This document shows positions 43,869 through 55,370 of a DNA stretch of 64,000 nucleotides, piece by piece (position 1 is the stretch's first letter; the number at the start of each line of letters is the position of its first letter). Location of the stretch: contig JAMPIV010015263.1 in NCBI GenBank assembly GCA_024509875.1, positions 310,001 through 374,000 of the forward strand. Direction: 5' to 3'. The notes beneath the pieces are model-generated. The model worked only from the letters and a program-made list of their open reading frames with translations. It searched no databases and was not told where the DNA came from. The stretch comes from Oreohelix idahoensis. Lineage: Eukaryota; Mollusca; Gastropoda; Stylommatophora; Oreohelicidae. Position numbers and translations under genes: made by a program.

Positions 43869-44185
43869 CTGCTGGAGTATCAGAGATCATGCTGGTGGGG
43901 GTATGACTGGTAATGGGCAGTAGGAGTAAAAACTAATTTCTCACTCTGAAATGGTGACTTATTTTCTCTTTTTCTTTTCTTTTATGTCGGCTGCTAACCT
44001 CAGGGCAGTCAATGTTTTACTATATTGGCTTATCATCATCAAAATGTGTGAGGGTGGCATATAAACATATATTACATCTTATAAAAAAACATTCCAATTG
44101 TTTTTCTCTTCTCCTTTTTCTGTTATGTTTTGTCTCTTTTCATTTTTTTTCTTTTTCATTTCTTTTTTCCATTTCTTTTCTGTTT

Positions 44186-44245
44186 TCTTGTGATTTCTTT
44201 TCTTTTCTTGTGATTTCTTTTCTTTTCTTGTGATTTCTTTTCTGT
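44186..44245. repeat. 20-bp pyrimidine minisatellite (3 copies)
   Basis: TCTTGTGATTTCTTTTCTTT is repeated three times at the end of a longer pyrimidine-rich tract that starts near 44098. Confidence 0.8.
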
Positions 44246-45378
44246 TTGTATCACAAGTACGAAAGAATGATAAAAATCAATTCACTAAACACTAGAGATA
44301 CTATCAATATTCCTAATAGTAAATTCCAACCAATAGGACTGCAAGTAATAAGTTTAGGTTAGAACAGAATGAATATTGTAGCAGTGTCTGTTGTCAATAA
44401 GTGGCGAGGAAAGGGTACATCAAGGATCTCCTGATTACAACATGATTGTAATTCCAAGGAATGAATATGATTGGGATTGAAAAGATCACAAGTCTAGAAT
44501 GTCGTCTCAATATAGTGGAAAGGAAAAATAGTAAGTTAAAGATGTTGTATCAGTGGAGTGAAGAAAATCTTACTATAGCGAGTCAAGGTTGGGATATGGA
44601 ATCTTGGAGAATGTTTAACATCTTGACAGTACTAATATACATCTGGGTCTAAAATAATAATAATGTACATTGGAAAAATAAATAATCCTGTGGAGAAAGA
44701 TAGCATAACATGCAATGCTAGTTTTGGGTATGAATTATGTGCTGTTAACAGATGTCATAGTAGGAACAGTATGATTGATCAAGGTGATAGAATAAAGGAG
44801 TTTAGCATAAATGAGATCACAGAAATATTAGTATGAGGTAAGAAAAACTACTGGTGTAAAGTGTCTGCATGAAAATGCACTAAGATGCGAAATTACAGAA
44901 CTCTGGAACTGCAAGGACAAGAAGTCTGGTGAATGGAGCGTGGAATATGATCAGTTTCAAAAGTAGAGATGAATGTTACAACAGAATAGTGTGACACATG
45001 TGTTAAAGGTGGGGTTGTACATTAACATTTTCAATATTTAAAAAAATGTCTGTAACTAAATAGTGTCTGTAAACTCGTAACACCGTGTGTTATCAATTGT
45101 TTTGTCATTTTTATTGCACAAAACTATACTATCTAATGAAAATCCTCCGTGTGCTGGTCTTGATTGGTCTTGATTGTTCTCTGGGCATCAGTATTTTAAG
45201 GCTGGAAAAAAGTTTCTCAGTGGGGCTTTGACATCTTAGTCTGGAAGCAAGTCATTTGAACTGTCAAAACTGAAAATAGAGTACATGGGAAAGTTAGTAC
45301 ATTGTTAAAAAGGTTTTTTCACATATGCGTTGACCGTGTTCGGAGTGGCGAACACATAAAACACCTGGGCGTGTTTTA

Positions 45379-47177
45379 TCAAAGTTTCAGTAATAAGTCC
45401 TTTAGTTGTGCTGCCATCTCTAACTTTGCAATGTCTCGACTGGTTAGGCGAGCATCATACTGAGTAGCAGTGATGACGGGTGTGATAGGCGACGACACTG
45501 CATTTGCTGATTGTTGGGGCACTGAGGACATTGACGAATGCGGTGATGGCTTAACATCTTTTGATTGCGGTGATGGTTTCACTGTGGTTAGGGTTTGTAT
45601 GGCTGGAACATCTGTTAGTTTTGAGGCAGGTATATGTTTCGCCTTGATTTTTCTTCTGACCTGGTTGTGCTGTACGTTAACACCGTTTTCAGTGGGCGCA
45701 GTAATTTGCACACTGTTGTTTTTGACTAGTTGAGATGAGGCTAACACTTCTCGACTGGGCTTTGAAACATGATAGCGTTTCGCCTTGACTATTCGCCTGA
45801 CATCGTTCTGTTGCACTTCTATGCACTTGGTAACAGGAGGCGAAACCTGAGGCTTAGGGAAACATGACTTGCCAGTGGTGTGTAGTTGTAATGGTGGGGT
45901 GCTGAATATTGAATCTATACCGCTATCTGAGTCCTATACAGATGATATTGTGTCGTGTACATGTTCATTGGAGTTTTGGACCCTTGTGTTAGGATCGAAG
46001 TGTTGTTCTATTATTTTCGGTTCAGTTTCATCTTCATTCAGTATTTCGGTTACAAGGTTGTGAAATTCTTGTCGTCGTTCTGAAAAGTCTGTATCAAATT
46101 TTGCCTCTAGCAATTTCTGTACCTTCCGTGATGTTAAGGTTGAAGATCGGCTCCTTTTAGGGTATGTTTTATTGCCTTCTTGATTTCATTTACGCCTGGA
46201 TCAACCGTTTTACTAATGTTCTGTGTCTTGATCAGATCATTATCTCTAGAACTCTTGGTCTCAACTGATTTCACGACTCTATTATTCCGTTTTGACTCTG
46301 AGTGTAGAGCTACAGTGTTTATTTCTGTATATGTTCTGGCACTAATCGTCTTGGTTTCATTTATCACTGGTACATGTTTTTTCGTTTGAGTGGCTACTGT
46401 CATTCGAGTGTGGTTAAAAGGTGACGTAGGAAGGTCTGTTTGTGTTGCCACCGAGGTCATTCTTGGTTCATTCATAAATGTGTCTTGATGTTGTTTGATT
46501 GGGGTTGGTCTATTATGAAAGGGGGTATGTAGCGTCGTGTTTACTTTCACAGAACTGACCTGTTGACGTTCAAGAAATGGTCTTCGCCATGGATGTAGTG
46601 GTTTTACAACAGCACGAAAACCTTCATCTATGGTGACGATGCATTCCCTGTCAGATGCATGGAGATTCTTTATTTCGTAGGTCCTATGACTTTTAACATT
46701 GGTGAATAGACTTCGGACTGCGATGCGGCAATCTCTTCTATTTAAACTCGTCCAGTGATTCTTATCACGTCTGTTAAAATGATACAGCGTACTATCTGTG
46801 TCCTCGGTATGATGTGTTGGTAGACATGGGTATCGTAGGTTTCTTAATTTTTCAACAGAGTAACTTTCCGCGTCCGCGTGTGTTGTTACTGCATTCATCT
46901 TGGTGAAGGATTCTCGTTTGGGATAACCTCCCGTTAGCAAACGACTGTTCCACTTGTCAGAGTCAGAGGGGCGGCGTGGGTTGGAGAAACTTGGGGAGGG
47001 GAACTGATGGGCAAAGCTCTGACACAGTAATGGTTCATGCTGCATAGGGTAACTTCCCGTCAGCAAATATTTCTTAAACATGTCAATCGGTGGGCTGTAA
47101 TGGTTGTGTATATACGGGTTGGTTTTCCTGCTGCTGTTGTTGTACTCTTGGTGTTGGTATTTTCTCTTGTGTTCCAT
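45379..47177 (-). pseudogene. Basic protein with DEK-C-like domain, frameshifted
   Basis: The first frame (47177 to 46134, 347 codons) starts MEHKRKYQHQEYNN. It holds two LLTG(S/G)YP repeats (near residues 38 and 81), two VATQT repeats, and ends with EIKKAIKHTLKGADLQP. The next codons in another frame read LTSRKVQKLLEAKF and SERRQEFHNLVTEIL. Together these two pieces follow the pattern of the DEK C-terminal domain, a small DNA- and chromatin-binding fold seen in DEK and slingshot phosphatases. That frame then meets an in-frame TAG at 45934-45936. It continues through a twice-repeated V-Q-N-VRR-K-AK---SK basic motif to a stop at 45379. Function is unknown; chromatin or nucleic-acid binding is inferred. 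One lost base and one stop, or an unrecognised intron, explain the breaks. Confidence 0.6.
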
Positions 47178-47235
47178 GTTTCGTTAATACTTCTGCTCTT
47201 TTGTAGAGGACTGGTCACTAGGCAACAAGTTGAGA

Positions 47236-47764
47236 TGCCATATCTCCTCCTGATATGTTATTGCTTCATCAAAACAAAATCAATCCTGCATGTACATTTG
47301 AAAAGAAATCTTTCAGCCATTGTTTCCTTTCTAAATCTGCAACAATCATTCGATTTCGACATGTCAATAATTGTATAGTAATTAGTTCCTACTTACAGAC
47401 TTCGAATATAGAGTTTAAATACACAAAAATGCACTTTCAAGAGAACATGCCATCATCCCTGGAATTTCTAATTCTTCAGCTTGAATAAACTTTCATGCAG
47501 TAAACCACTGCGTTATGAGCACAAACTTGCTTGTCTTACTAGCTAGACGCGTCCCTTCCAAATAACTAGGCTGCTGGGGAAAACCGCGTCTCTTCCTAAA
47601 TTTTTCTGAGCTCACGATTGGGTAAAAATCACGTGACTAATTTTGACATGTAACGCGACTCTATCCTAATTAAAATTTAATCTGTTTCTCGGAAAGTGGA
47701 AATTTATATGCTAATCTGGTTTTTATAGCCTGTTTCCAAAGGAACAACTATGTACACGGCTACA
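47236..47764 (-). repeat. Terminal direct repeat, right copy (529 bp)
   Basis: Same sequence as 40159-40686 with about three differences. On the minus strand it is the upstream copy and precedes the DEK-C gene start by 58 bp, so it would act as the promoter-bearing 5' repeat. Confidence 0.8.
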
Positions 47765-50265
47765 TTTGTAGACGACATTGGTATTACAGTCACTTGACGT
47801 TAAGTATTCCGACGCATGCAAATCATCGAGATTCTTGGTATGCAGATTTTCTCCCTACTATCACAACCACCAGTCTGCTTTTTTATTCCGAGGCTGAGAT
47901 TTTTTTAGCACGTTTCACTAGCTTTGCCCAACTTCAAAATGCTATATCTCAGCGAATATATAACGTATGTAAGTGAAATTTTGTGTGTGAATTTGAAATG
48001 GTATAGACCCTATGAATTTTTCATTAAAATGCGGCCATTGCTTTCAATTTTCGTTTCTTTGCAATATAATATCAAAATCCTACTTGCCAACACACATCAC
48101 ACACACACATATTGAAATGTCTACAGTAAATTACACGACCTCATTTGCACATGATTGGTTTATCAAACAATTGGCATGATTTTAGCGTGAAATTTCGTGA
48201 AATTGCACTTCTTGAACATTGTTGCAAGTGGAAGTGGTCTGTTGCAAGGCGTGGTTTGGTTAGCTCTGAATAATGTTCCATGTGATATTAATAAAACAGT
48301 TATAAATGTCTGGCCATTGTTTTATCTTCTTGATATTCTTGAGTGATCGTGTATCGTGCCTTCTATGTAAGATTACGCGAATGCAGGGGTGGAAGATTCT
48401 GAACAATAATTGAATGACTTGGAATACGATTGATGTGACAAGTCGGTTCCATTGAGTCCACCAACATTTAATACAGTTTACACGTCAAAACGATTCATGC
48501 ATGTTGATCACAAAGGTACATATTATAACTTGAAAATATATGGCATAGATATGCAGATATCCTATCAGTCCTTGTCCAATAATCAAATTACTGTATGCAG
48601 ATTGTCATAGCTGTATGCACGCGCGGTTGGGGTTTTCCAACGGCCGACAGTGAGTCTATGAGTCTGGCAAAATCAAATACTATGGACTGTAATTCATCCT
48701 TCCTTAATTTTCACTTTCGTACTGACCTTTAATCATTTCAAATCTTCGTAATAGCAATGGACTGACCCATGTCCGTACTTGCATAAAATATATCTGTATG
48801 GCAATACCATGCCCAACATTGGAAGGAGAGTCAGACGCGTCTTAACAGCTTGACGGTCAATGTGAAAAGGGTAGCGTTTCTTAGTTACCGACTGTGTCCT
48901 AAACAACTCTATACACGTCATAATCGATCGTGTCTAAAGCGTTCAAAATTGAAACCTCTATCGCAATATATTAAATGCCTTAACCTTTTACAATTGCACG
49001 TCTGGTAACCTTTAGCAGACGGCGTTAATATCATATACCGTAACAAACATAAAACAGTTTATATCCGGTGTTACGCACACATTGTCAATCAAAGGTGTGT
49101 TTACAAAAAGTATTGTGAGGTTAAGTAAGAAAAATGAGTCTGCGAGTATATTTTATGACATTACAGCAAATCACAAATATGATTTTTAAGTATTTCTGCA
49201 ATGAAGCTACACGAGGAAAACTAGATCATTCTATTTCAAACCCACAAAAGAGGACTATTCATGCCTTGGGGATAAGCAAACGATCATTGCACAGCTGGAT
49301 AGCGACATCTGAAATTTCTAATTCCAGTGTTTTACACACGAAAATTAGGCCAAGAGTGGTGGATAATTTTGACAGAGAGTTGATCCGCAGAGAAATTTAC
49401 AATATGTTTCACAATAATGAGGCAGTGACTTTAAGGAAATTGAAAATTTGGTTAAGAAAGAATAATGGCATTGATATTTCCAAATCTACGCTATAGAGGA
49501 CTATTAGGAGTTTGGGATTTACTTTTAGAAAATATGTTGGTGGTAGAAACCTTATTTGTGAGAAGCCTCATATAGTTGCAATGAGAAGCAAATATTTACG
49601 CGAGGTCAGAGAAATGAGAAGAGATTGTTATGATTTTGTGTATTTAAATGAAACATGGATCAATGCGCACCGCAGTAATGAACGAGAATGGCAATCATCT
49701 GATGGGACAACTAAGAGACTAGTACCAAGCAGCAAAGGACAGCGCCTAATAATTGCACATGCAGGAAGCAGCCATCATGGGCTTCTAAATAATACTGAAC
49801 TCATTGTTGTTTCAAAATCCACAGATAATAGGGATTATCATACAGAGATGGATGGCAAGATATTTCAAGATTGGATTGTAAACCATGTACTTCCTTCATT
49901 GGATAGACTGTCGTGTTTGATAATGGACAATGCTTCATATCACAACGTTGTGGCACCAGAAGATAAAGTTCCTAATTCATCAAGTACTAAAGATGTAATA
50001 AAGATTTGGCTGACCAAAAACAACATTCCATTCAACGAAATGTCCCTGAAGCCTGAATTACTTGGAATTGTAAAGAGACGCAGCATACAAAGATACGAGT
50101 ATTTCACATAGACAAGGCAATCCATTAACATGGTCACAGATGTTAAAGATTGCCTCCTTACCATTCTCACTTAAACCCAATAGAATTAGTCTGGGCTAAA
50201 ATTAAGGAACAGGTAGCAACAGAAAATAGAACGTTCAAATTAAAAGATGTTGAAATACTTACAAA

Positions 50266-52666
50266 GTTCAAATTAAAAGATTGTCACAGAGAGTTTATTG
50301 ATCGTAAATTGCCTATATCTTCTTCTTTTTCTTTCACCCGTATCCTCTATTTATTATCACTCTTTTATCCTTTTTGTGCTTTTCGCATTCGTTCGTTTGC
50401 GACTATATACATTACTATTTTCCCATTCTAACGTTTACCTGTTTCTTTTCTCAAAACTGAGAACGCAGTTATGACGTAACGTGTCAGTCTCTACAGAGAC
50501 GGGAGAGCGTTAAAATGCATTCTATGGCATTAGATCACAGTGGACGAAACTGTGACTTTCGCTTATCTCAGACATACAAGCAGACTATGTCTGCACTTTC
50601 AGCTGACAGGCGCGTTTTCTTCGGCTGAGCGCTCAGGAAAGGCGCGATAACTGACATCTCTACGGCGCAGTACGTAGAACAGGTGTCTGGGAATTCCACC
50701 TGACACGACACTCATTGTGGGCCATGGTCAGCGCGAGGTGCGAAAACTGCCTGGGCATAAGAGACAAGCCGTCTGAGAGTCGCAACTGACAATCGCCCTC
50801 TCGGTCAGTAGGTGGCAGTTACGGCATGCGTTTAAGTGTTAAACGTAAGTGTTAAAGACGGAAACGGGAGAGTACTTCGTTTTGCGAAATTAAACGATTA
50901 CCTCTTTGTCTGGTAATAGATGTAACCAGAGTTTGAAACTTGTTTCTTGGTATTCTCCAACTTGCAGTAGACAGAATCACTCGTGCTAGTGAATGAAGCT
51001 TGTATAGCGAAGTCATTAGTTTCTCGTCAAATTTTGCCGAGCTTCTAAATACTTATCTAGTGAATTATCCTAGTCGTTGTGAAACTGTAATTCTGTTTGG
51101 AGGTAAAATATCATATTTATATTCTAGTATTTTGTGTAGTGTTTAAAGTGTTAAATCGCTTATTTTATTTCACTAGTTAGATTTGGTGCAGAGTGCTTAA
51201 TTTATATAGTCTGTATTATTTTATAGTGACGAATTACAGTGGAAAACAGAAATTATATTTCTAGCTTAAACTCAGTCGGCTATTAAGGAATTTAATTTTA
51301 CTGGTAAAATAATCAGACGAGAATAAACTTTCTACACTAACTTTATTAATGCTAGATGCTTCATGAGTGGTGACGGAACACGTAGGTATTCTTAATTCAT
51401 GATGATTGATTTTATGTATATAACGTATTTCACAGGAAAGTTTAAATGATAAGTCAAGCGGTACGCTTGCAGTTTAAAAATGTGTTATAATCCGAGTACG
51501 TAACATGTATAAATATTTTATTTGTGGTTTTTCTTCCCTATGCAGTGAAAACTGGGGTTAACCCAAATGTTGCCGGCGTTTAGTACAGAGACATACCTGT
51601 GAGAAAACATAAACATTTTTTATCTTTTAACCACGTGGGTTTACAAGTTAACACCTGTCTGACAGTGCATGTGTCTTCATAAATAGACAGAGTACAACTC
51701 TCACTAACGGGTTTTATTAAAGACTAAATGTTTTATACTGGGCCTTTAGCCAGATCAGATTTTCTGCACAAACTCTATGTACAAATTTAGCCGTTGTGGC
51801 AAGTAACATATTAACGTCAGTAACATTCCGACGGAGTTTCGACTAGTGGTGTGGTGACCAAATATAGTCCTTTCCTGAAAGTAGACACCGATCTGACATT
51901 CCTCAATTCTAGAAACCTAAGCTATTGACACTGTGCTCGTTGTTAATGTTTCGTGTCTGGACAATATTTATGTGACCTAAACACACATCCGAAAAATAAG
52001 AACACCCAAGGAGTCGTTCCCGGAAGCAGAGAATTCATCCTGTCTTTTTGGAACTGGGGATTTCTTGGTCAAAGACTGCCCTTGACGAGTCTGTAGGTGA
52101 ATGTCCTAAAAATTGTATTACCAGAAGTGGCTATCTAAGCTGTGAGTATGAACATGTGCACGTGTGCTCGGCTGAATGAATAAAGTGAATGCAGGACGGA
52201 GTGATTTTTTTATTGTGGTAATTGGGCACCCATGTTGCTATCTTAACTTTCTGCATGCAAGTATTGCTAATCCTATTTCCCTTAAATTAGAGCAGAGATA
52301 TCAAGTCTGTCCATACCTTAAGAAGGGGTAATATTAGACCTAATCCTATGTATCCCTGTTTCCTTGGGGCTATCACTTTCTTCCAACAGGACTGTGGGCA
52401 TACCTCGAGGGATATGATCTAACTGTGGGTCTATCATTTCTGGTAGCAATTCCTTGATTTTTTTATGACTATGTGTATATGCTTTGACGTAATTTCTATG
52501 TGTTGTGATGAAATTTTAGATGATAATTAAAATTTCTCTTGAAATTAATCAGCGTGTTGGTCAGCTCGTTCTAGAATATTTATATAATCATTTGTTATAG
52601 TTTCCCTACGTCTGTACGTATAACTGTCGTCTTGTATGTGCGTGCACGTGAGTGGTTATATATATA

Positions 52667-52739
<73 letters not shown>

Positions 52740-53006
52740 TATATATATATATATTAAATATATATATATATATATTTAATATATATATATATATGTGTTT
52801 AGACTGTCTGACTCCTCAAAAACCGTCGTAGAAGATAGGTGAGAGAGAGAGATTTCTCGATCTCAGAGACAGCCTCTAAATCACATTCTACCATCTCACT
52901 CGTGGAAATCTATGGCTTTACTACTTCTGACTGTGACTATCACTCTTTCCAATCTATTCAGAAGGGACCAACCCAAGTCTTAATTCCCCTATCAAAAATC
53001 TACGAC
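50266..53006. mobile_element. 2741-bp insertion of unknown type in the transposase
   Basis: It is flanked by a 23-bp direct repeat starting AAAGATGTTG and ending TTACAAA (50243-50265 and 53007-53029) that falls inside the transposase coding sequence. The first 16 bases of the insert (GTTCAAATTAAAAGAT) repeat the target sequence just upstream (50233-50248). I see no ORF with known motifs, no poly(A) and no TG...CA ends. The right part holds a 140-bp AT tract with TTAAATATAT-type palindromes (52656-52794). A 23-bp duplication is long for LTR elements and DNA transposons but possible for a LINE-type event. Confidence 0.6.
52656..52794. repeat. (AT)n tract with palindromic interruptions
   Basis: About 140 bp of AT alternation broken by TTTTA, G and ATTAAAT/ATTTAAT blocks. 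It lies inside the unknown insertion. Confidence 0.9.
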
Positions 53007-53699
53007 AAAGATGTTGAAATACTTACAAAAGCCGCCATCTCCAATATAGCCAGGGATTATTGGAAGAAATATGAGAACCATGTGTTACAAGAGGAAGAGG
53101 AATATTGGACGAATGATGGTTTGTCCTTCATTCAGCCGAGATTGATTATCAATTTCTCAGAGACATCTGATTATGATTCGGATGAAGTTTAATTTCTTTA
53201 AAGATGACCTTACGGTTATTTACAAGCACAGTAGAGGAGCAACGTTCCATTATGATATTTATGAACCGCAAAGTGGTGATACATATTGAAATAATTAGAT
53301 CAATGAAGGTCCAGTTTGGTAGCGCACTAAATGTCAATGACAAACAATGTCACGAGTATCTCGCATGCAGATCATTTAAGAAATCATCTTCAACAGGTAT
53401 TCATATGCAAACGTGATGGCCACATTATTGTAATAGTAAACACGCCTATGCCTAATCACTTCACAGAATCTGTGACTGAAGTAGTAAAATCTCTTTTCTC
53501 GATACACAATAATTAGTATGCCGACAAAGATCAAAGGATTTCATTTCTTTATGGGAACTAGACAAGATGCACAGATATAAAGTATATATTTGTTGGGTCT
53601 AACCCAATATAACATCGTATGCAAAAAATGGCATTAATACGTTGGACGGTTAATCAGATAATTACATTTGTTTGAGGGCAAAGCTAGTGAATCGTGCTA

Positions 53700-54535
53700 T
53701 AATGCCGTTTCCTCTATAAAATAATGCTGTAAGGGGATGCATTACATATAAAAGCACAAACATGCAGTTTCACACGCATACTTTAACATAAAAAGGAAGG
53801 ATAATAGCACTAAATAAAATAAAGTCATTATTTCATTCAAAAAATGTTTTGCTCTTCCCCTCTCATTCTCATTCTCTTTTGCTAAGTCTCTCAAGTGATG
53901 AAGTTGTGTTGGACGATGTGATAGGCGTAGAGAAAAGCAGAAATTAAATTAAATTAAAGTACCTAACTAAGAATAAATATACCACTGTGTTAAAAAAATA
54001 AAAAACCTAAGACAAGGAAACCTACTATTTCCGAGGTGGGATTATAATGCCTAAAAATGATCCCAAAATATAAAAAAAAACCTAAGTGTTTTTAAAAGAG
54101 GCACACAAACCTTGTCTACGATATAATTAAATGCAAAAACGTAACAAAGAAATGAAAGGAAAAACTGAAAATAATTAAGTAGTAAACTTAAAGTAGTAAA
54201 TAAACTCAATAATGAACTGTGAAAATTATTATGTAGGTAGGTGGCTAATATTCCCCAGCAGAATAGTAACTGACCAAAAAAAACTAAAGCTACTTGCCTT
54301 TTCTCCATATCCAAATGAATTGCTAACCAATTATTATGTCAGAACGTACACAAATCTTCTAGCACAAATAATTTACATTAAGGCTTCTGTGTAGATGAAA
54401 TTGGTAGTAACAACTTTTTTTTTTTAAAGTTTTGCCTCGTTTTGGCGAGGCGCGTCCCGTTCAACCTAGTCGGTTATATTAGGGCGCATGTCCAAATATA
54501 AAAGACCGTTAGGTTTGGGTTTTGATTAATTATAG
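53700..54535. other. Unannotated AT-rich stretch
   Basis: No gene or structured repeat beyond short TTAAA runs (near 53940-53960). GTTTTGGCGAGGCGCGTCCC near 54430 has the look of a retroposon end but is not classifiable. Confidence 0.45.
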
Positions 54536-54720
54536 GTAGAAACAACTCTACATAGCTGAGCATTAATTAAATTTTCCTTGTCAGGAATCCTGATTTTAAA
54601 AAAATTTTGCATAACAGTTGGTACACGCACATTTATTTAGAAAAGAACTCTACAAAGCTGAGTATTATTCAAAGTCTCTTTGTTAGGAATCCTGGCTTAG
54701 AAAACTTACATAACAGAAAC
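54536..54720. repeat. Two ~82-bp direct repeats
   Basis: Units at 54536-54617 and 54639-54720 share ACTCTACA-AGCTGAG, GTCAGGAATCCTG / GTTAGGAATCCTG and CATAACAG. They are probably part of an unidentified retroposon that ends in the AT tract at 55010. Confidence 0.7.
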
Positions 54721-54929
54721 CAACGCACTTCTTCTAAATTTAACGATAAAAGATAAACTTTATGATATATAGTTTGTAAGCTAAGGCCGTTAATCCAAGA
54801 AACGGTAAAGTTTTTCCGTCCCTTGTCCCTTGAAATAATAATAAATGGAGTGAAGAAAAATTCACTGCCCAGCCTCCTGCTGTTGCAACTTGATGATGTA
54901 TAGCTTAAAACGTTTCCAGAGAAATGTTC

Positions 54930-55136
<207 letters not shown>

Positions 55137-55145
55137 TCTTTCCGA

Positions 55146-55370
55146 GTGTTTTAATCCCTTAATTTCGGTCATCAGTTCTCTTCTCCATGAGTTTTTTGGT
55201 CTCCTTGAGTTTCTCTAACCCTGGGCATTCCACCACAAAGACTGCCTACTAATGTTTTCAACAAGTTTCCTCACTCGGTGTCTTATCCACTCTTTCCATC
55301 TCTTATTCCACGGGCACCTATGTAGTTTTTGCATACGTACAACGGGCTCGTAAAATGTTTCTAGTTTTAT
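55146..55370 (-). pseudogene. LINE-A C-terminal fragment, old copy
   Basis: The minus-strand frame reads RWKEWIRHRVRKLVENISRQ then WWNAQG, which aligns with the RRWRWIGHTLRKPVDSITRQ...WNPQG segment of the better copies. It is short, diverged and not functional. Confidence 0.7.

Larger units (their letters stand above)
40687..45378. other. AT-rich non-coding interior of the 7.6-kb unit
   Basis: 4.7 kb without any recognisable protein. It contains a run of 27 consecutive G (41164-41190), many T-runs, a two-unit ~120-bp tandem repeat (43626-43868), and a pyrimidine tract with a 20-bp TCTTGTGATTTCTTTTCTTT repeat (about 44186-44245). Confidence 0.6.
40159..47764 (-). mobile_element. LTR-like unit with a DEK-C protein gene and no pol (novel candidate)
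   Basis: Two direct repeats of 528 and 529 bp (40159-40686 and 47236-47764) bound 6.55 kb. Both have TG...CA ends and differ by only about three changes. On the minus strand a gene begins 58 bp inside the right-hand repeat and covers 1.8 kb, as a gag gene would. The other 4.7 kb has no RT, integrase, protease or transposase that I can read. I find no matching 5-bp flanks (AAAAT left, TTTGT right), no clear primer site and no clear purine tract. It is either a non-autonomous LTR element (LARD-like), an element of another terminal-repeat class, or a host gene fragment between two repeat copies. Confidence 0.6.
49134..53192 (+). pseudogene. Transposase (IS630/Tc1/mariner type), split and inactive
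   Basis: The N-terminus holds a helix-turn-helix-like segment (TIHALGISKRSLHSW). An in-frame TAG at 49494-49496 interrupts it. The catalytic domain follows with FVYLNETWINAH, where the first catalytic Asp is Asn (codon 49647-49649), then the second Asp in LIMDNASYHN (49926-49928). A stop at 50109 and a frameshift follow, then HLNPIELVW with the Glu at 50183-50185. That gives about 85 residues between the second and third catalytic positions. The C-terminal end (KAAISNIARDYWKKYE to SDYDSDEV) is displaced to 53030-53192 by an insertion. With a stop, a frameshift, a lost catalytic residue and an insertion, it cannot work. Confidence 0.87.
47908..53697 (+). mobile_element. Tc1/mariner-superfamily DNA transposon, interrupted
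   Basis: The 22-bp inverted ends GCACGTTTCACTAGCTTTGCCC (47908-47929) and its complement with one mismatch (53676-53697) are bordered by TA on each side (47906-47907 and 53698-53699). The interior encodes a DDE transposase. Without the 2741-bp insertion at 50266-53006 the element is about 3.05 kb, long for this superfamily. The wide spacing before the last catalytic residue suggests the lineage reported as DD82E (Sailor) in marine animals; that assignment is tentative. Confidence 0.85.
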
